From a virus: 64,000 bases of DNA. Position 1 is the first letter of the stretch. The number at the start of each line of letters is the position of its first letter. The notes beneath the pieces are model-generated. The model worked only from the letters and a program-made list of their open reading frames with translations. It was not told the DNA's origin and made no database searches. The translations under genes were made by a program, and so were the position numbers. The DNA lies in IMG/VR virus record IMGVR_UViG_3300044904_000300, positions 1 to 64,000 of that record, one strand, 5' to 3'. Below are positions 7,957 to 14,617 of the stretch, one piece after another.

Positions 7957-8165
7957 CGCAATGAAGTTTGAACGGTCGAGGCCAAGATGTCCCGTATTGA
8001 GAACGTTAGACGTTCATAAACAGGGACCCGGTGTGGCAGGAGAAGTGGAACAGCCGTTGAGTGTTCCCGCCGTTCAAAGAGTTTGGGTGTTGAGGACGAA
8101 CAGCAGAGTCGCCGGCCTGTCACGTCGGCAATAGCGGGGGCAGCACCCGTCAACACCGCCATATT
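7957..8165 (+). ncRNA. structured non-coding RNA, two domains
   Basis: Starts just below a strong promoter. Domain 1 is closed by a perfect nine-pair helix, TTTGAACGG (7967-7975) with CCGTTCAAA (8070-8078). Inside are GTCCC/GGGAC enclosing GAACGT/ACGTTC, and a GGAACA/TGTTCC hairpin. Domain 2 is closed by GGTGTTGA (8086-8093) with TCAACACC (8150-8157) and holds a GCCG/CGGC hairpin. A 57-codon reading frame crosses it but looks like chance. I match it to no known RNA family. An HNH gene with its own late promoter follows. Confidence 0.65.
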
Positions 8166-8183
8166 GTGGAGTAGTCGTGGATA

Positions 8184-8190
8184 CTAAATA
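8184..8190 (+). promoter_or_regulatory. late promoter (CTAAATA) for HEG
   Basis: CTAAATA six bases before the ATG at 8197; T4 late geometry puts +1 at 8196. Confidence 0.6.
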
Positions 8191-8196
8191 ATTTGT

Positions 8197-8778
8197 ATGG
8201 AAAACACAGATTATAAGGTATCCACCGAATACGATGGAAGACAGCGAAAGTTATTTCTTCGATGTTTATGTGAGGTGTGTGGTAATGAAATCTGGGCGCC
8301 CAAATACCGGTCGCGCAAGTTTTGTTCTTTGGAGTGTGCTGCGGCATCACGTAAAATAACGAAAGTTTTGGTATCATGCCATACTTGCGGTAAAACATTT
8401 TGGAAGTATCCTCGGTGTATTACAAAAAGTAACTCGGGGTTGTTCTTTTGCTCACGTAAATGTAAAGAATACGCGCAAAGTTTGGCGGGAGGCTGTAAAG
8501 AAATACAACCTGCACACTATGGAACGGGAAGTGGGTTAGAGCAATACCGCAACAATGCTTTCTGTGAATATGGTAAGGTATGTTGCGATTGCAAAGAGGC
8601 GCGAGAGCATTTACTTCAGGTGCATCACATCGATGGTGTGCGTGTGCATAACGACATTAAAAACCTTGAGGTTGTTTGTCCGACCTGTCACGTTCGTCGG
8701 CATTTGCGGTTACTTGACGGTCGTTGGGTGATGGATTTTAGGGGTCTGACGCCAAGAGAAATGTTGCAGAGTTTATAA
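8197..8778 (+). CDS. HNH homing endonuclease with zinc fingers
   Basis: 193 residues. Two N-terminal treble-clef-like zinc fingers (CEVCGNEIWAP...FCSLECAAASR and CHTCGKTF...FCSRKC) are followed by an HNH nuclease: CCDCKEAREHLLQVHHIDGVRV then NLEVVCPTCHVRRH. This fits a free-standing homing endonuclease inserted at the left edge of the tRNA island. AT-rich base use differs from flanking genes. Its own late promoter directly abuts the start codon. Confidence 0.88.
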   Translation: MENTDYKVSTEYDGRQRKLFLRCLCEVCGNEIWAPKYRSRKFCSLECAAASRKITKVLVSCHTCGKTFWKYPRCITKSNSGLFFCSRKCKEYAQSLAGGCKEIQPAHYGTGSGLEQYRNNAFCEYGKVCCDCKEAREHLLQVHHIDGVRVHNDIKNLEVVCPTCHVRRHLRLLDGRWVMDFRGLTPREMLQSL

Positions 8779-8784
8779 AATTGT

Positions 8785-8859
8785 GGGCCTTTGATGTTAA
8801 TGGGAGCATGAAACCCTTGCAAGGTTTTCGCGTCGGTTCGACCCCGACAAGGTCCACCA
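8785..8859 (+). tRNA. tRNA-Ala(UGC)
   Basis: Acceptor GGGCCTT/AAGGTCC, anticodon loop CTTGCAA, T arm GTCGG-TTCGACC-CCGAC, discriminator A, encoded CCA. Confidence 0.9.
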
Positions 8860-9039
8860 ACAAGCTGCCGGAGATACAGGTGCAAGTCCTGTTCCTTTAC
8901 CTACGGGCGGGGTAGCATAAGAGTAATGCGCCGGCTAAAGGGGAAATGCGGGTTCGAATCCCGCTCCGAGGGAAACCCCCGAGGATCGTCTAAAGGGAAG
9001 GACACCCCAGTTTATTACGAGCAACACGCTAAAGGAATT
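8860..9039 (+). other. tRNA-like remnants
   Basis: No intact tRNA folds here, but pieces are visible: a T-arm-like hairpin ACAGG-TGCAAGT-CCTGT (about 8876-8892), a D-arm plus T-arm combination (GCATAAGAGTAATGC, then GCGGG-TTCGAAT-CCCGC) whose acceptor strands do not pair, and a 5'-half-like GTCTAAAGGGAAGGAC. These look like decayed or recombined tRNA genes. Confidence 0.5.
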
Positions 9040-9348
9040 ATGACGAACTTCAGTGATCTTGAATTTCACGACGTATTTACGCAAGAGCCCTCTATGCAAG
9101 GCATTGGAGCGCGTCACGTCTTTGAGAACGGCTATGGCGTCGTTCGGCACGGCGGGTCGTATGGAGGTCCTAACGGCTTCTATGAAGTTGCAGTGCTGGC
9201 GTGGGATGGAAGTTTGTGCTATGATACTCCCGTGACCAATGACGTGTTGGGTTGGTTGTCGGAAGATGGTGTCGCGGATATCATGCAGAAGGTGGAAGCT
9301 CTACCTCCCGCGCCAAGCACCAAGGGGTTCAAGTCCATCAAGAAGTAG
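9040..9348 (+). CDS. hypothetical protein with GFKSIKK tail
   Basis: 102 residues; start at the ATG preceded by AAAGGA. The body resembles small phage proteins of unknown function (YGVVRHGGSYGGPNGFYEVAVLAWDG, then a helical region). The last residues, STKGFKSIKK, match the end of another protein in this window (35489-35899, SGFKSIRK), suggesting a shared short C-terminal signal. It lies between tRNA remnants and tRNAs. Confidence 0.7.
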   Translation: MTNFSDLEFHDVFTQEPSMQGIGARHVFENGYGVVRHGGSYGGPNGFYEVAVLAWDGSLCYDTPVTNDVLGWLSEDGVADIMQKVEALPPAPSTKGFKSIKK

Positions 9349-9530
9349 AGTTATGTGCGCGTTGCTTGAGGATCGCAAGCAAGTAATGGCCGCGGTAACG
9401 TCCAGACAGCCAGTGCCCGCACGCCTCGGGCAGCGAACACCAAGAGTGCCGGATATCGTGCGGACCAGGTCCGCCTAAAGGGGCTAGTCACCCCGCCTGA
9501 AATTGACTACTTCAGGTTCGGCCGATTTTT
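9349..9530 (+). other. structured spacer with tRNA-like cloverleaf
   Basis: Several hairpins in a row. The most striking is at about 9446-9524: an outer GCCGGA/TTCGGC helix encloses GCGGAC/GTCCGC, GGGG-CTAGTCA-CCCC (a seven-base loop like an anticodon arm) and CCTGAA/TTCAGG, followed by GATTTTT and then tRNA-Arg. The layout is tRNA-like but the T-loop consensus is missing. A 41-codon frame from 9352 is also possible; I favour RNA. Confidence 0.45.
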
Positions 9531-9607
9531 GCTCCCGTCGTCCAGCGGACTAGGGCGCCACGCTACGAACGTGGATACCGCAGGTTCGAATCCTGCCGGG
9601 AGTACCA
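9531..9607 (+). tRNA. tRNA-Arg(ACG)
   Basis: Acceptor GCTCCCG/CGGGAGT, anticodon stem CACG/CGTG with loop CTACGAA, T arm GCAGG-TTCGAAT-CCTGC, encoded CCA. Confidence 0.93.
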
Positions 9608-9718
9608 GACAGACATATAGGTTGTGAGCGCAGCCAGAGAGTCAAAAACACTGCTGACCGGATGGTCAGAACTTTCCGCGGCTATAGACGGACGGAAAGA
9701 CGCTCAGATTTTTAGTAT
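9608..9718 (+). other. structured spacer with GACCGGAT motif
   Basis: An outer TGAGCG/CGCTCA helix encloses CTGACC-GGAT-GGTCAG and TTTCCG/CGGAAA hairpins and is followed by GATTTTT before tRNA-Ile. The segment AAACACT...GACCGGAT.GGTC recurs in the spacer at 14859-15066, so the two may be related RNAs. Confidence 0.45.
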
Positions 9719-9794
9719 AGGACAGTAGCTCAATGGTCAGAGCTTTCGGTTGATAACCGAAGGGTTGATGGTTCGACTCCATCTCGTCCTACCA
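9719..9794 (+). tRNA. tRNA-Ile(GAU)
   Basis: Anticodon stem TTCGG/CCGAA with loop TTGATAA, T arm GATGG-TTCGACT-CCATC, encoded CCA; the acceptor AGGACAG/TCGTCCT has one mismatch. Confidence 0.92.
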
Positions 9795-9802
9795 AATTTT
9801 AT

Positions 9803-9880
9803 GCCCAAGTAACTCAGCCCAGTCAGAGTGCTTGCCTGTTAAGCAAGGAGCCGTAGGAGCGAAGCCTACCTTGGGCGCCA
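9803..9880 (+). tRNA. tRNA-Asn(GUU)
   Basis: Acceptor GCCCAAG/CTTGGGC, anticodon arm CTTGC-CTGTTAA-GCAAG, T arm GTAGG-AGCGAAG-CCTAC (T loop departs from TTCRANY), discriminator G, encoded CCA. Confidence 0.9.
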
Positions 9881-9950
9881 AACAACGCGGAGGTCGTATG
9901 TCCAGCGGAGGTAAGTCATGTTAGTGTAACCTAAAGGAGGTGAAACTAAC

Positions 9951-10088
9951 ATGGCTGGGAAGAAGATTCTCGCACAGAAGTTCGACCGGGCCGACAAGTC
10001 CCATTTCAAGGGGAAAGTCGGACACACCCGCACGGGAGCCTGCACCGCAAGGGGCAAGTGCTACCACGGGCGCGCTAAGAGCCGGTAA
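9951..10088 (+). CDS. small basic protein with structured RBS
   Basis: 45 residues, very basic (AGKKILAQKFDRADKSHF...GRAKSR) with two Cys. A near-perfect SD, AAAGGAGGTG (9933-9942), precedes the ATG. A nine-pair inverted repeat, CATGTTAGT with ACTAACATG, puts the SD in the loop and the start codon in the stem, so translation may be controlled by structure. It resembles small nucleic-acid-binding proteins; no family recognised. Confidence 0.7.
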   Translation: MAGKKILAQKFDRADKSHFKGKVGHTRTGACTARGKCYHGRAKSR

Positions 10089-10095
10089 TCGTTTT

Positions 10096-10171
10096 GGACT
10101 TTGAGCAAGTGTGGTCATTGCGGTGGTCTGAAGAACCACAGAACTCAGTTCGATTCTGAGGGAGTCCACCA
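10096..10171 (+). tRNA. tRNA-Phe(GAA)
   Basis: Acceptor GGACTTT/GGAGTCC (two G-U pairs), anticodon arm GTGGT-CTGAAGA-ACCAC, T arm CTCAG-TTCGATT-CTGAG, encoded CCA. Confidence 0.92.
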
Positions 10172-10257
10172 CATCGTCGGCCGGTCGCTAAGGAAGTTCC
10201 AGTGGGATACTCTCCAGCACCGACGTAAAATAACATGACGGAATCCCACATTTTCAC

Positions 10258-10286
10258 TTGACAAAAAGTATGTCCTGTGAGACAAT
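10258..10286 (+). promoter_or_regulatory. sigma-70-type promoter
   Basis: TTGACA 10258-10263, 17-base spacer, GACAAT 10281-10286, upstream of the gene at 10329 and probably of the following tRNAs. Confidence 0.65.
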
Positions 10287-10328
10287 AGCATCAACAATAG
10301 TAATGCGCCATGAGCGCAGGGAGACAGT

Positions 10329-10718
10329 ATGACAGTTACCACAACGAATGGCAAGACCTACCGAATTCAGTTCGTGCATTCCCCGCACGACGTTAAGCAC
10401 CTACGACAGGGCACGCCTGGCGGACTCCGCCAGATCGTGGACAACCTTGCGTTGAGCCTTCGCCGGCGCGTGACGCTTTGTGAACTGGCAATTTGGACAG
10501 GCGAGGAACATGTCACGGGAACTGACGACAACGGCGCCGTGCGTTGGAGCCGAGTGTTCGAGGTAATCGCACAGGGATTCGCGATCTGCCACTATTTCGA
10601 CCAGTTCAATAAGTCGGTTGGACGTGAGCAGTCGTTGAGCCGTGCGCTCAAGGTGAGCGGCCTGGATCGTCTCACGCAGGAAGAACTTGCAGCATCGTAT
10701 TACACGTATTGCAAGTAA
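10329..10718 (+). CDS. hypothetical protein
   Basis: 129 residues, mixed alpha/beta: a beta-rich start (TVTTTNGKTYRIQFVHSP), then an Arg-rich helical part (LRQIVDNLALSLRRRVTL) and a Ser/Lys-rich C-terminus. SD-like GGGAGA precedes the ATG. It has its own promoter inside the tRNA island. No family recognised. Confidence 0.65.
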   Translation: MTVTTTNGKTYRIQFVHSPHDVKHLRQGTPGGLRQIVDNLALSLRRRVTLCELAIWTGEEHVTGTDDNGAVRWSRVFEVIAQGFAICHYFDQFNKSVGREQSLSRALKVSGLDRLTQEELAASYYTYCK

Positions 10719-10727
10719 GAGCGTTCT

Positions 10728-10815
10728 GGAAGCGTAGACCAACTGGTGGGTCAGTAGTCCTGAAAACTATCACCCCTAAGACGGGATGAGGGTTCGAATC
10801 CTTCCGCTTCCGCCA
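10728..10815 (+). tRNA. tRNA-Ser(UGA)
   Basis: Class II tRNA with acceptor GGAAGCG/CGCTTCC, anticodon loop CCTGAAA, long variable arm, T arm GAGGG-TTCGAAT-CCTTC, discriminator G, encoded CCA. Confidence 0.92.
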
Positions 10816-10934
10816 AGGCAGGTCAGGTATGTAATCTGCAGGCATACCAGACAAAGTGACGGTCGAGGGTCTAGACCTTTCGGCAGGTAAACTGTCATCA
10901 TGCTCGTATTGCCGAGACGGGCACTTAAGTTTTT
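10816..10934 (+). other. structured spacer between two tRNA-Ser genes
   Basis: Hairpins GGTATG/CATACC, GGTC/GACC and CTCG/CGAG in succession, ending in GTTTTT directly before tRNA-Ser(CGA). No reading frame of note. It may be processed out of the tRNA transcript or be a small RNA. Confidence 0.35.
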
Positions 10935-11023
10935 GGAGGCGTGGACTGTAGGCAAAGAGTCAACTGGTTCGAACCCAGTCGCCCCGCAAGGGGATGGGCG
11001 TTCAATTCGCTCCGCCTCCGCCA
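10935..11023 (+). tRNA. tRNA-Ser(CGA)
   Basis: Class II: acceptor GGAGGCG/CGCCTCC, anticodon arm ACTGG-TTCGAAC-CCAGT, variable arm GCCCC..GGGGA, discriminator G, encoded CCA. Confidence 0.92.
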
Positions 11024-11027
11024 TTTT

Positions 11028-11372
11028 ATGCGACGAGATTACAAGAGTGAACAGCTAGGAATACCGTATGGTACCGCGGTTCATCAACTGCGTAAGAGGA
11101 TGTTATTTCACTTAGCGCGGCAGTTGGGAATGACTGTGTGTTTTCATTGCGGAAAGGAAATAACAGAGCTTACGGAATTCTCGCTAGAGCACAAAATACC
11201 GTGGTTGCATAATGATGTGTCGCTATTTTGGAGCGTGGAAAACATTGCGTTTTCTCATTTGAAATGCAACACTGATGCCGGTGGAAAGAAAAGTAGATAT
11301 CGTTTGGGTCATTCCCCTTCGTCGGAAACTCGGGCAAAGATAAGCGAATCTCTGAAACAAAGAAATCGTTGA
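11028..11372 (+). CDS. HNH endonuclease
   Basis: 114 residues from the ATG five bases after tRNA-Ser. It has an HNH core, CFHCGKEITE...FSLEHKIPWLHNDVSLFWSVENIAFSHLKCN, and a NUMOD3-like end (SSETRAKISESLKQRN). It is short for an HEG but contains both halves. It sits between two tRNA genes with no promoter motif of its own and is probably read with the tRNA transcript. Homing to a tRNA-island site is inferred. Confidence 0.82.
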   Translation: MRRDYKSEQLGIPYGTAVHQLRKRMLFHLARQLGMTVCFHCGKEITELTEFSLEHKIPWLHNDVSLFWSVENIAFSHLKCNTDAGGKKSRYRLGHSPSSETRAKISESLKQRNR

Positions 11373-11383
11373 CAATTGAATTT

Positions 11384-11471
11384 CGGACGGTGGCGTAACT
11401 GGCAGCCGCGTAGGGTTGAGAGCCCTATGGTCTAAACAACCGTGTGGGTTCAACTCCCACCCGTTCGACCA
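11384..11471 (+). tRNA. tRNA-Leu(GAG)
   Basis: Proper class II tRNA-Leu: acceptor CGGACGG/CCGTTCG, anticodon arm TAGGG-TTGAGAG-CCCTA, variable arm GGT..ACC, T arm GTGGG-TTCAACT-CCCAC, encoded CCA. It contrasts with the other Leu anticodon tRNAs here, which have short variable loops. Confidence 0.92.
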
Positions 11472-11579
11472 AGAAACCGGAAGACCTGTTCGATTCAGGT
11501 ACACGCGCCGACGGGTGCGTGAAGTGCGGGACGCCGCATCCAAGAATTAGTGTAATGGTAGCACGCCGGTCTATTTTAG
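11472..11579 (+). other. tRNA halves in swapped order (remnant)
   Basis: A 3'-half-like piece (ACCGG, AAG, then T arm ACCTG-TTCGATT-CAGGT) comes first and a 5'-half-like piece (GTGTAATGGTAGCAC then GCCGGT) comes second. ACCGG and CCGGT are complementary as anticodon-stem strands would be, but the acceptor strands do not match. The second piece ends where the minus-strand cassette begins. Confidence 0.4.
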
Positions 11580-12011
11580 TTATGCTAATACCACTTTATC
11601 AAAAATGCGGAATGCTGGATGTTTTTTCGCGTAGTTGATAAGACCAGTTCTGCTTCCTGCGGCGCCGAATTTATGAGCGATTGAGTCGCTGGCTGACCAC
11701 ATTGCAAGCGCGATTTTGGCAGTTTTTGTTTCGGGGAAGTAAGTAAGATAAATGGGAACGACGGTATCATCTACGAGCCGGTCGAGTAAAGTGAGCATCG
11801 TATCGTGTGTGCAAATCTCTCGGTCCCACACATAAAGTTTCTTGGGCATAATGAGACCGCCGAGGTCGTAGACATTATCGGCCGAGATCCAATGATGTCC
11901 GACCTCACGAAGTTCTGACCGTGTCGGATTCACGTAGATTTCGGTATACCCGTAGTTGCCCTTACCGCCACGAAGGAATTTCTCGATGAGGAACTGGTGG
12001 AATGTCAACAT
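11580..12011 (-). CDS. paralogue 4 of MLTFxQFL family
   Basis: 143 residues; last gene of a minus-strand run of four related genes sharing the N-terminus MLTFxQFLxEKF, a GYxEIYxNPT segment and a DLYVWDRExxxH segment followed by PIYLxY. I recognise no known family; the shared start resembles small T4-like phage proteins. Here the conserved parts are TFHQFLIEKFLRGG, YTEIYVNPTRSE and LYVWDREICTHD. Its gene follows paralogue 3 by a few bases, implying an operon expressed late (late promoter at 13404-13410). Confidence 0.7.
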   Translation of the reverse strand: MLTFHQFLIEKFLRGGKGNYGYTEIYVNPTRSELREVGHHWISADNVYDLGGLIMPKKLYVWDREICTHDTMLTLLDRLVDDTVVPIYLTYFPETKTAKIALAMWSASDSIAHKFGAAGSRTGLINYAKKHPAFRIFDKVVLA

Positions 12012-12013
12012 GA

Positions 12014-12424
12014 TTAGAACTTCTTGATGGAACTAAAGATTTTGAACGCTGGGTGTTTCTCAAGCCCTTCAATCATTTCGCGTTCGTCCTCGTCGCTCCA
12101 GCGGTCTTTTCCTGAAGCGAACCAACTGAAGGTCGCGATGCTAGCCTCGACGCCGTTGGTGGCTTTATTATAGTAGAGATAGAGCGGGATGAAGTCTTCG
12201 TTGCTCCTGATAACTTTCGGCTTGACTGCGGCGTGTTCCGCTTCATCGCGACTCCAGATGAAAAGGTCTTTGTTGGTGGCGAAGGCGCCGATTTGGTCAC
12301 CGCCCCGAGCGCACTGCATGACTTCATATTTGGTGGGGTTCTTATAGACTTCCCCGTAGCCGAATTGGCCGTCAACGCCGCAAAAGAACTTTTCGCGAAT
12401 GAGGAATTGTTTGAATGTCAGCAT
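12014..12424 (-). CDS. paralogue 3 of MLTFxQFL family
   Basis: 136 residues: TFKQFLIREKFFCGVDGQFGYGEVYKNPT at the start, DLFIWSRDEAEHAA in the middle, PLYLYY, and a charged C-terminus (HPAFKIFSSIKKF). It shares all the conserved blocks of the family and is intact. It is two bases from each neighbour, so it is part of the four-gene minus-strand operon. Function unknown. Confidence 0.7.
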   Translation of the reverse strand: MLTFKQFLIREKFFCGVDGQFGYGEVYKNPTKYEVMQCARGGDQIGAFATNKDLFIWSRDEAEHAAVKPKVIRSNEDFIPLYLYYNKATNGVEASIATFSWFASGKDRWSDEDEREMIEGLEKHPAFKIFSSIKKF

Positions 12425-12426
12425 GG

Positions 12427-12916
12427 TTAGATCGTTATCGTGTCGCCGTCATAGGTGACGATTTTCTTGAACTTCTTGAGTTGCGGATGCCCCTTGACAC
12501 GACGACGCATAATTGAAAGTTCTGGGTCACTCGCTGTGGACTTTTCGAGTTTCTTGTTGTCTGCGTCCGAAAAGCTAAACGACGATGCGGAAATGGCCAG
12601 CACGTCGGGGATGTAAAAGAAGTAGCAATACAGCGGGAACCAGTTGGGTTCGAGTTTGGAAATTTCATAGCTTGCTGAATGGTGTTCGGCGTTCTCCCGA
12701 TCAAAGACATAGAGGTCCTTGCTTGTGAGAATGCCTCCAGCGTAGTAACACATCTTTCCGTAGTCTTCTTCAAGGGACCACGGAGCATGTTGCTTGTGTC
12801 CTACTTTAGTCCATTCGATTTTCGTGGGGTTCTTGTAGATTTCGGCGTACGCCGTAGTTCGCATCAAAGCCCTTGAGGAACTTTTCGATGAGGAAGTGTT
12901 CGTAGGTAAGCAGCAT
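12427..12916 (-). pseudogene. paralogue 2 of MLTFxQFL family, frameshifted
   Basis: The family start is present from the ATG at 12916 (LLTYEHFLIEKFLKGFDANYG), but the conserved AYAEIYKNPT block is in another frame. One extra base near 12850-12851 (GGCGTACGCC where GGCTACGCC would keep frame) separates them. Downstream, the frame continues with DLYVFDRENAEHHS and a Lys-rich end. It may be a real inactivating mutation, a sequencing error, or an element read by frameshifting. A shorter protein from an internal ATG at 12867 is possible. Confidence 0.65.
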
Positions 12917-12927
12917 AGTTTGACAAC

Positions 12928-13398
12928 TTAATAGGAATCGCTCTCATTATCAACAGCCACTCGGCTGAAGATTTTGAAGGGCTTGAGTTTTCGGCAATAC
13001 CGAACAAGTTCGTTGTTTGATCCGAATTGCGCGTCACCCATTTCGCCTTGGCTGTATTCAGCAATTCGGACAGTTGCGGCCTTTGTCCTCGGGTCAAATC
13101 GGAGATAGATGCACTCCACACTATCGCCTTTATGCGGGATGTTGTGCCAAACAGTCGAGTGCGTGGCTTGTCCGCGGTCCCATAGATAAAGGTGGTCGTC
13201 GTGGATGAGACCCCCGAGGTCGATGTTTTTGGTGCCAGTTCCGAGACGATTGATGGAAGAGCTATCGTTGTTACGGTTTGCTTCGTATGCTAACTTGAGA
13301 ATTTCGAGATACTTCGGGTCCTTCCAGATTTCGGCATAACCGAAACCGTGGACCCCTTTGAGGAACCGTTCTGCGAGGAATTGAGCAAAAGAGAGCAT
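12928..13398 (-). CDS. paralogue 1 of MLTFxQFL family
   Basis: First gene of the minus-strand cassette. The start is placed at the ATG at 13398, matching the family start LSFAQFLAERFLKG and lying exactly five bases after the late motif CTAAATA. About 156 residues with GYAEIWKDPKYLE and LYLWDRGQATHS blocks. A longer upstream frame exists but lacks family similarity. Function unknown; late expression suggests a virion, packaging or host-takeover role. Confidence 0.7.
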   Translation of the reverse strand: MLSFAQFLAERFLKGVHGFGYAEIWKDPKYLEILKLAYEANRNNDSSSINRLGTGTKNIDLGGLIHDDHLYLWDRGQATHSTVWHNIPHKGDSVECIYLRFDPRTKAATVRIAEYSQGEMGDAQFGSNNELVRYCRKLKPFKIFSRVAVDNESDSY

Positions 13399-13403
13399 GA
13401 CGG

Positions 13404-13410
13404 TATTTAG
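13404..13410 (-). promoter_or_regulatory. late promoter (CTAAATA) for paralogue cassette
   Basis: Minus-strand CTAAATA ending five bases before the ATG at 13398, so +1 would be the first base of the start codon. Confidence 0.65.
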
Positions 13411-13585
13411 AAACAAGCGGATACGGGGAAGGACTGGTGTTCGCGGCCGCTTCTGTAGAGCGACACCCACTGGACGGGCATATGTTCCGTAGGGCCTTCT
13501 CGTTTTTGAAACGATTTAAAATGTTCATAAGTATTGACATTACACGGGTTAGCATCAATTACTATGGACGTTATGAAACGATTTT
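13411..13585 (+). other. spacer with weak promoter before tRNA-His
   Basis: TTGACA at 13534-13539 is followed at about 17-20 bases by AT-rich ATTACTATGG, a plausible weak promoter for the tRNAs downstream. The rest shows no convincing gene. Confidence 0.35.
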
Positions 13586-13660
13586 GTGTCCTTGGCCTAG
13601 CAGCTTGGGCGTAGGGTTGTGGCCCCTATTACGCTGGTGCGACTCCAGCAGGACACCCCA
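13586..13660 (+). tRNA. tRNA-His(GUG)
   Basis: Acceptor GTGTCCT/AGGACAC, anticodon arm TAGGG-TTGTGGC-CCCTA, T arm GCTGG-TGCGACT-CCAGC, discriminator C as usual for bacterial tRNA-His, encoded CCA. Confidence 0.92.
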
Positions 13661-13665
13661 ATTTC

Positions 13666-13755
13666 GGAGGGTAGGCCAATCGGTCTGGCAAGCAGTTTGC
13701 TAAACTGTCGCCTCTAACAAAGGGGCTGTAGGTTCAACTCCTGCACTCTCCGCCA
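13666..13755 (+). tRNA. tRNA-Ser(GCU)
   Basis: Class II: acceptor GGAGGGT/ACTCTCC, anticodon arm GCAGT-TTGCTAA-ACTGT, long variable arm, T arm GTAGG-TTCAACT-CCTGC, encoded CCA. Confidence 0.92.
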
Positions 13756-13771
13756 TTTGAAGGACGTGGTT

Positions 13772-14617
13772 ATGTTGTTTGATAATACGGGCTGGCCGAC
13801 AGCGGAAAACCCCAATTTTTGGAGTATCGTTTCGGAGCGAATCGCAAAGGAATTGCCCCTATATGCGGGAGCGGTGAAATTGTGGCCGCTGGTTTACCGG
13901 ATTCCGTTCTGGTATCCGAATATCACTCCGCTGGAAGTGAACTATCTGATCGGGGTGCAGGATCATTACCGATACGCCATATCGGAGAGTGAGCAGGAAC
14001 GGTTCAGAAAGGGATTGACGGAGCCGATGCTCGGGCATACCGAGGATAGTTACGCGCAGACGGTGTTCGATTTCGGAATAGATGACATCAAAACATCCGC
14101 GCAAGCCATCAGAATGGCGCACGAGGTCATCAAGATTGAGCAGGGCCTGAAACCCATTACATACTACGAGCATATCGTAGAGATTGGCGGGGGCATCGGA
14201 GAGCTAGCCAGGTTCTGCGTGGACTATGGGTTCACGGGACGCTATACGATACTGGACCTCGCGCCCGTGCTCGATATTCAACGAGCGTATTTGGATGGAG
14301 CGTATCCTGGTCGGTTCAACTATGCGTCCGATGTATCGGACATCCCCAAACTCGGTACCACGCTCGTTATCGGGACATGGTCGCTTTCGGAGATTGCGTT
14401 TGTTGAGCGGGCTCGTATTTGTGCGGCGTTAGCTGGCGCGGAGTGGTTCGTGATCTTTCAGAACCTCGTATTCGGGATGTCAAATACCGAGTGGTTCGTG
14501 CGGCACTTCAAGGGACTAACGAAATGTAACGCGGTGCGGTTTGAGAACATGACGTTTCACCAATTCCAGGGTGGCGCGTTTTATCTTTACGGACGGGACC
14601 AAGATCAAGCTCTATGA
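13772..14617 (+). CDS. SAM-dependent methyltransferase-like (sugar O-methyltransferase type)
   Basis: About 281 residues from the ATG at 13772, chosen because AAGGA lies just upstream. The core motif I is IVEIGGGIGELARF near the middle, followed by an acidic strand end (YTILDLAPV) and LVIGTWSLSE, as in putative sugar O-methyltransferases. The substrate may be a sugar or a virion/host glycan; a glycosyltransferase is encoded at 29191-30147. The 3' end overlaps the next gene by 47 bases. Confidence 0.65.
   Translation: MLFDNTGWPTAENPNFWSIVSERIAKELPLYAGAVKLWPLVYRIPFWYPNITPLEVNYLIGVQDHYRYAISESEQERFRKGLTEPMLGHTEDSYAQTVFDFGIDDIKTSAQAIRMAHEVIKIEQGLKPITYYEHIVEIGGGIGELARFCVDYGFTGRYTILDLAPVLDIQRAYLDGAYPGRFNYASDVSDIPKLGTTLVIGTWSLSEIAFVERARICAALAGAEWFVIFQNLVFGMSNTEWFVRHFKGLTKCNAVRFENMTFHQFQGGAFYLYGRDQDQAL

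Noticed and set aside
7922-8134. Reading frame across the promoter and first structured RNA
   Set aside because: Begins inside the -35 element; from 7961 it has no SD and the composition follows the helices rather than a protein pattern.
9446-9524. tRNA-Asp hidden in the cloverleaf spacer
   Set aside because: The loop CTAGTCA would give AGU as anticodon, GUC only if shifted, position 37 is not a purine and the T loop is wrong.
13860-14173. Minus-strand frame within the methyltransferase gene
   Set aside because: Antisense shadow of a gene with a clear SAM-binding motif.
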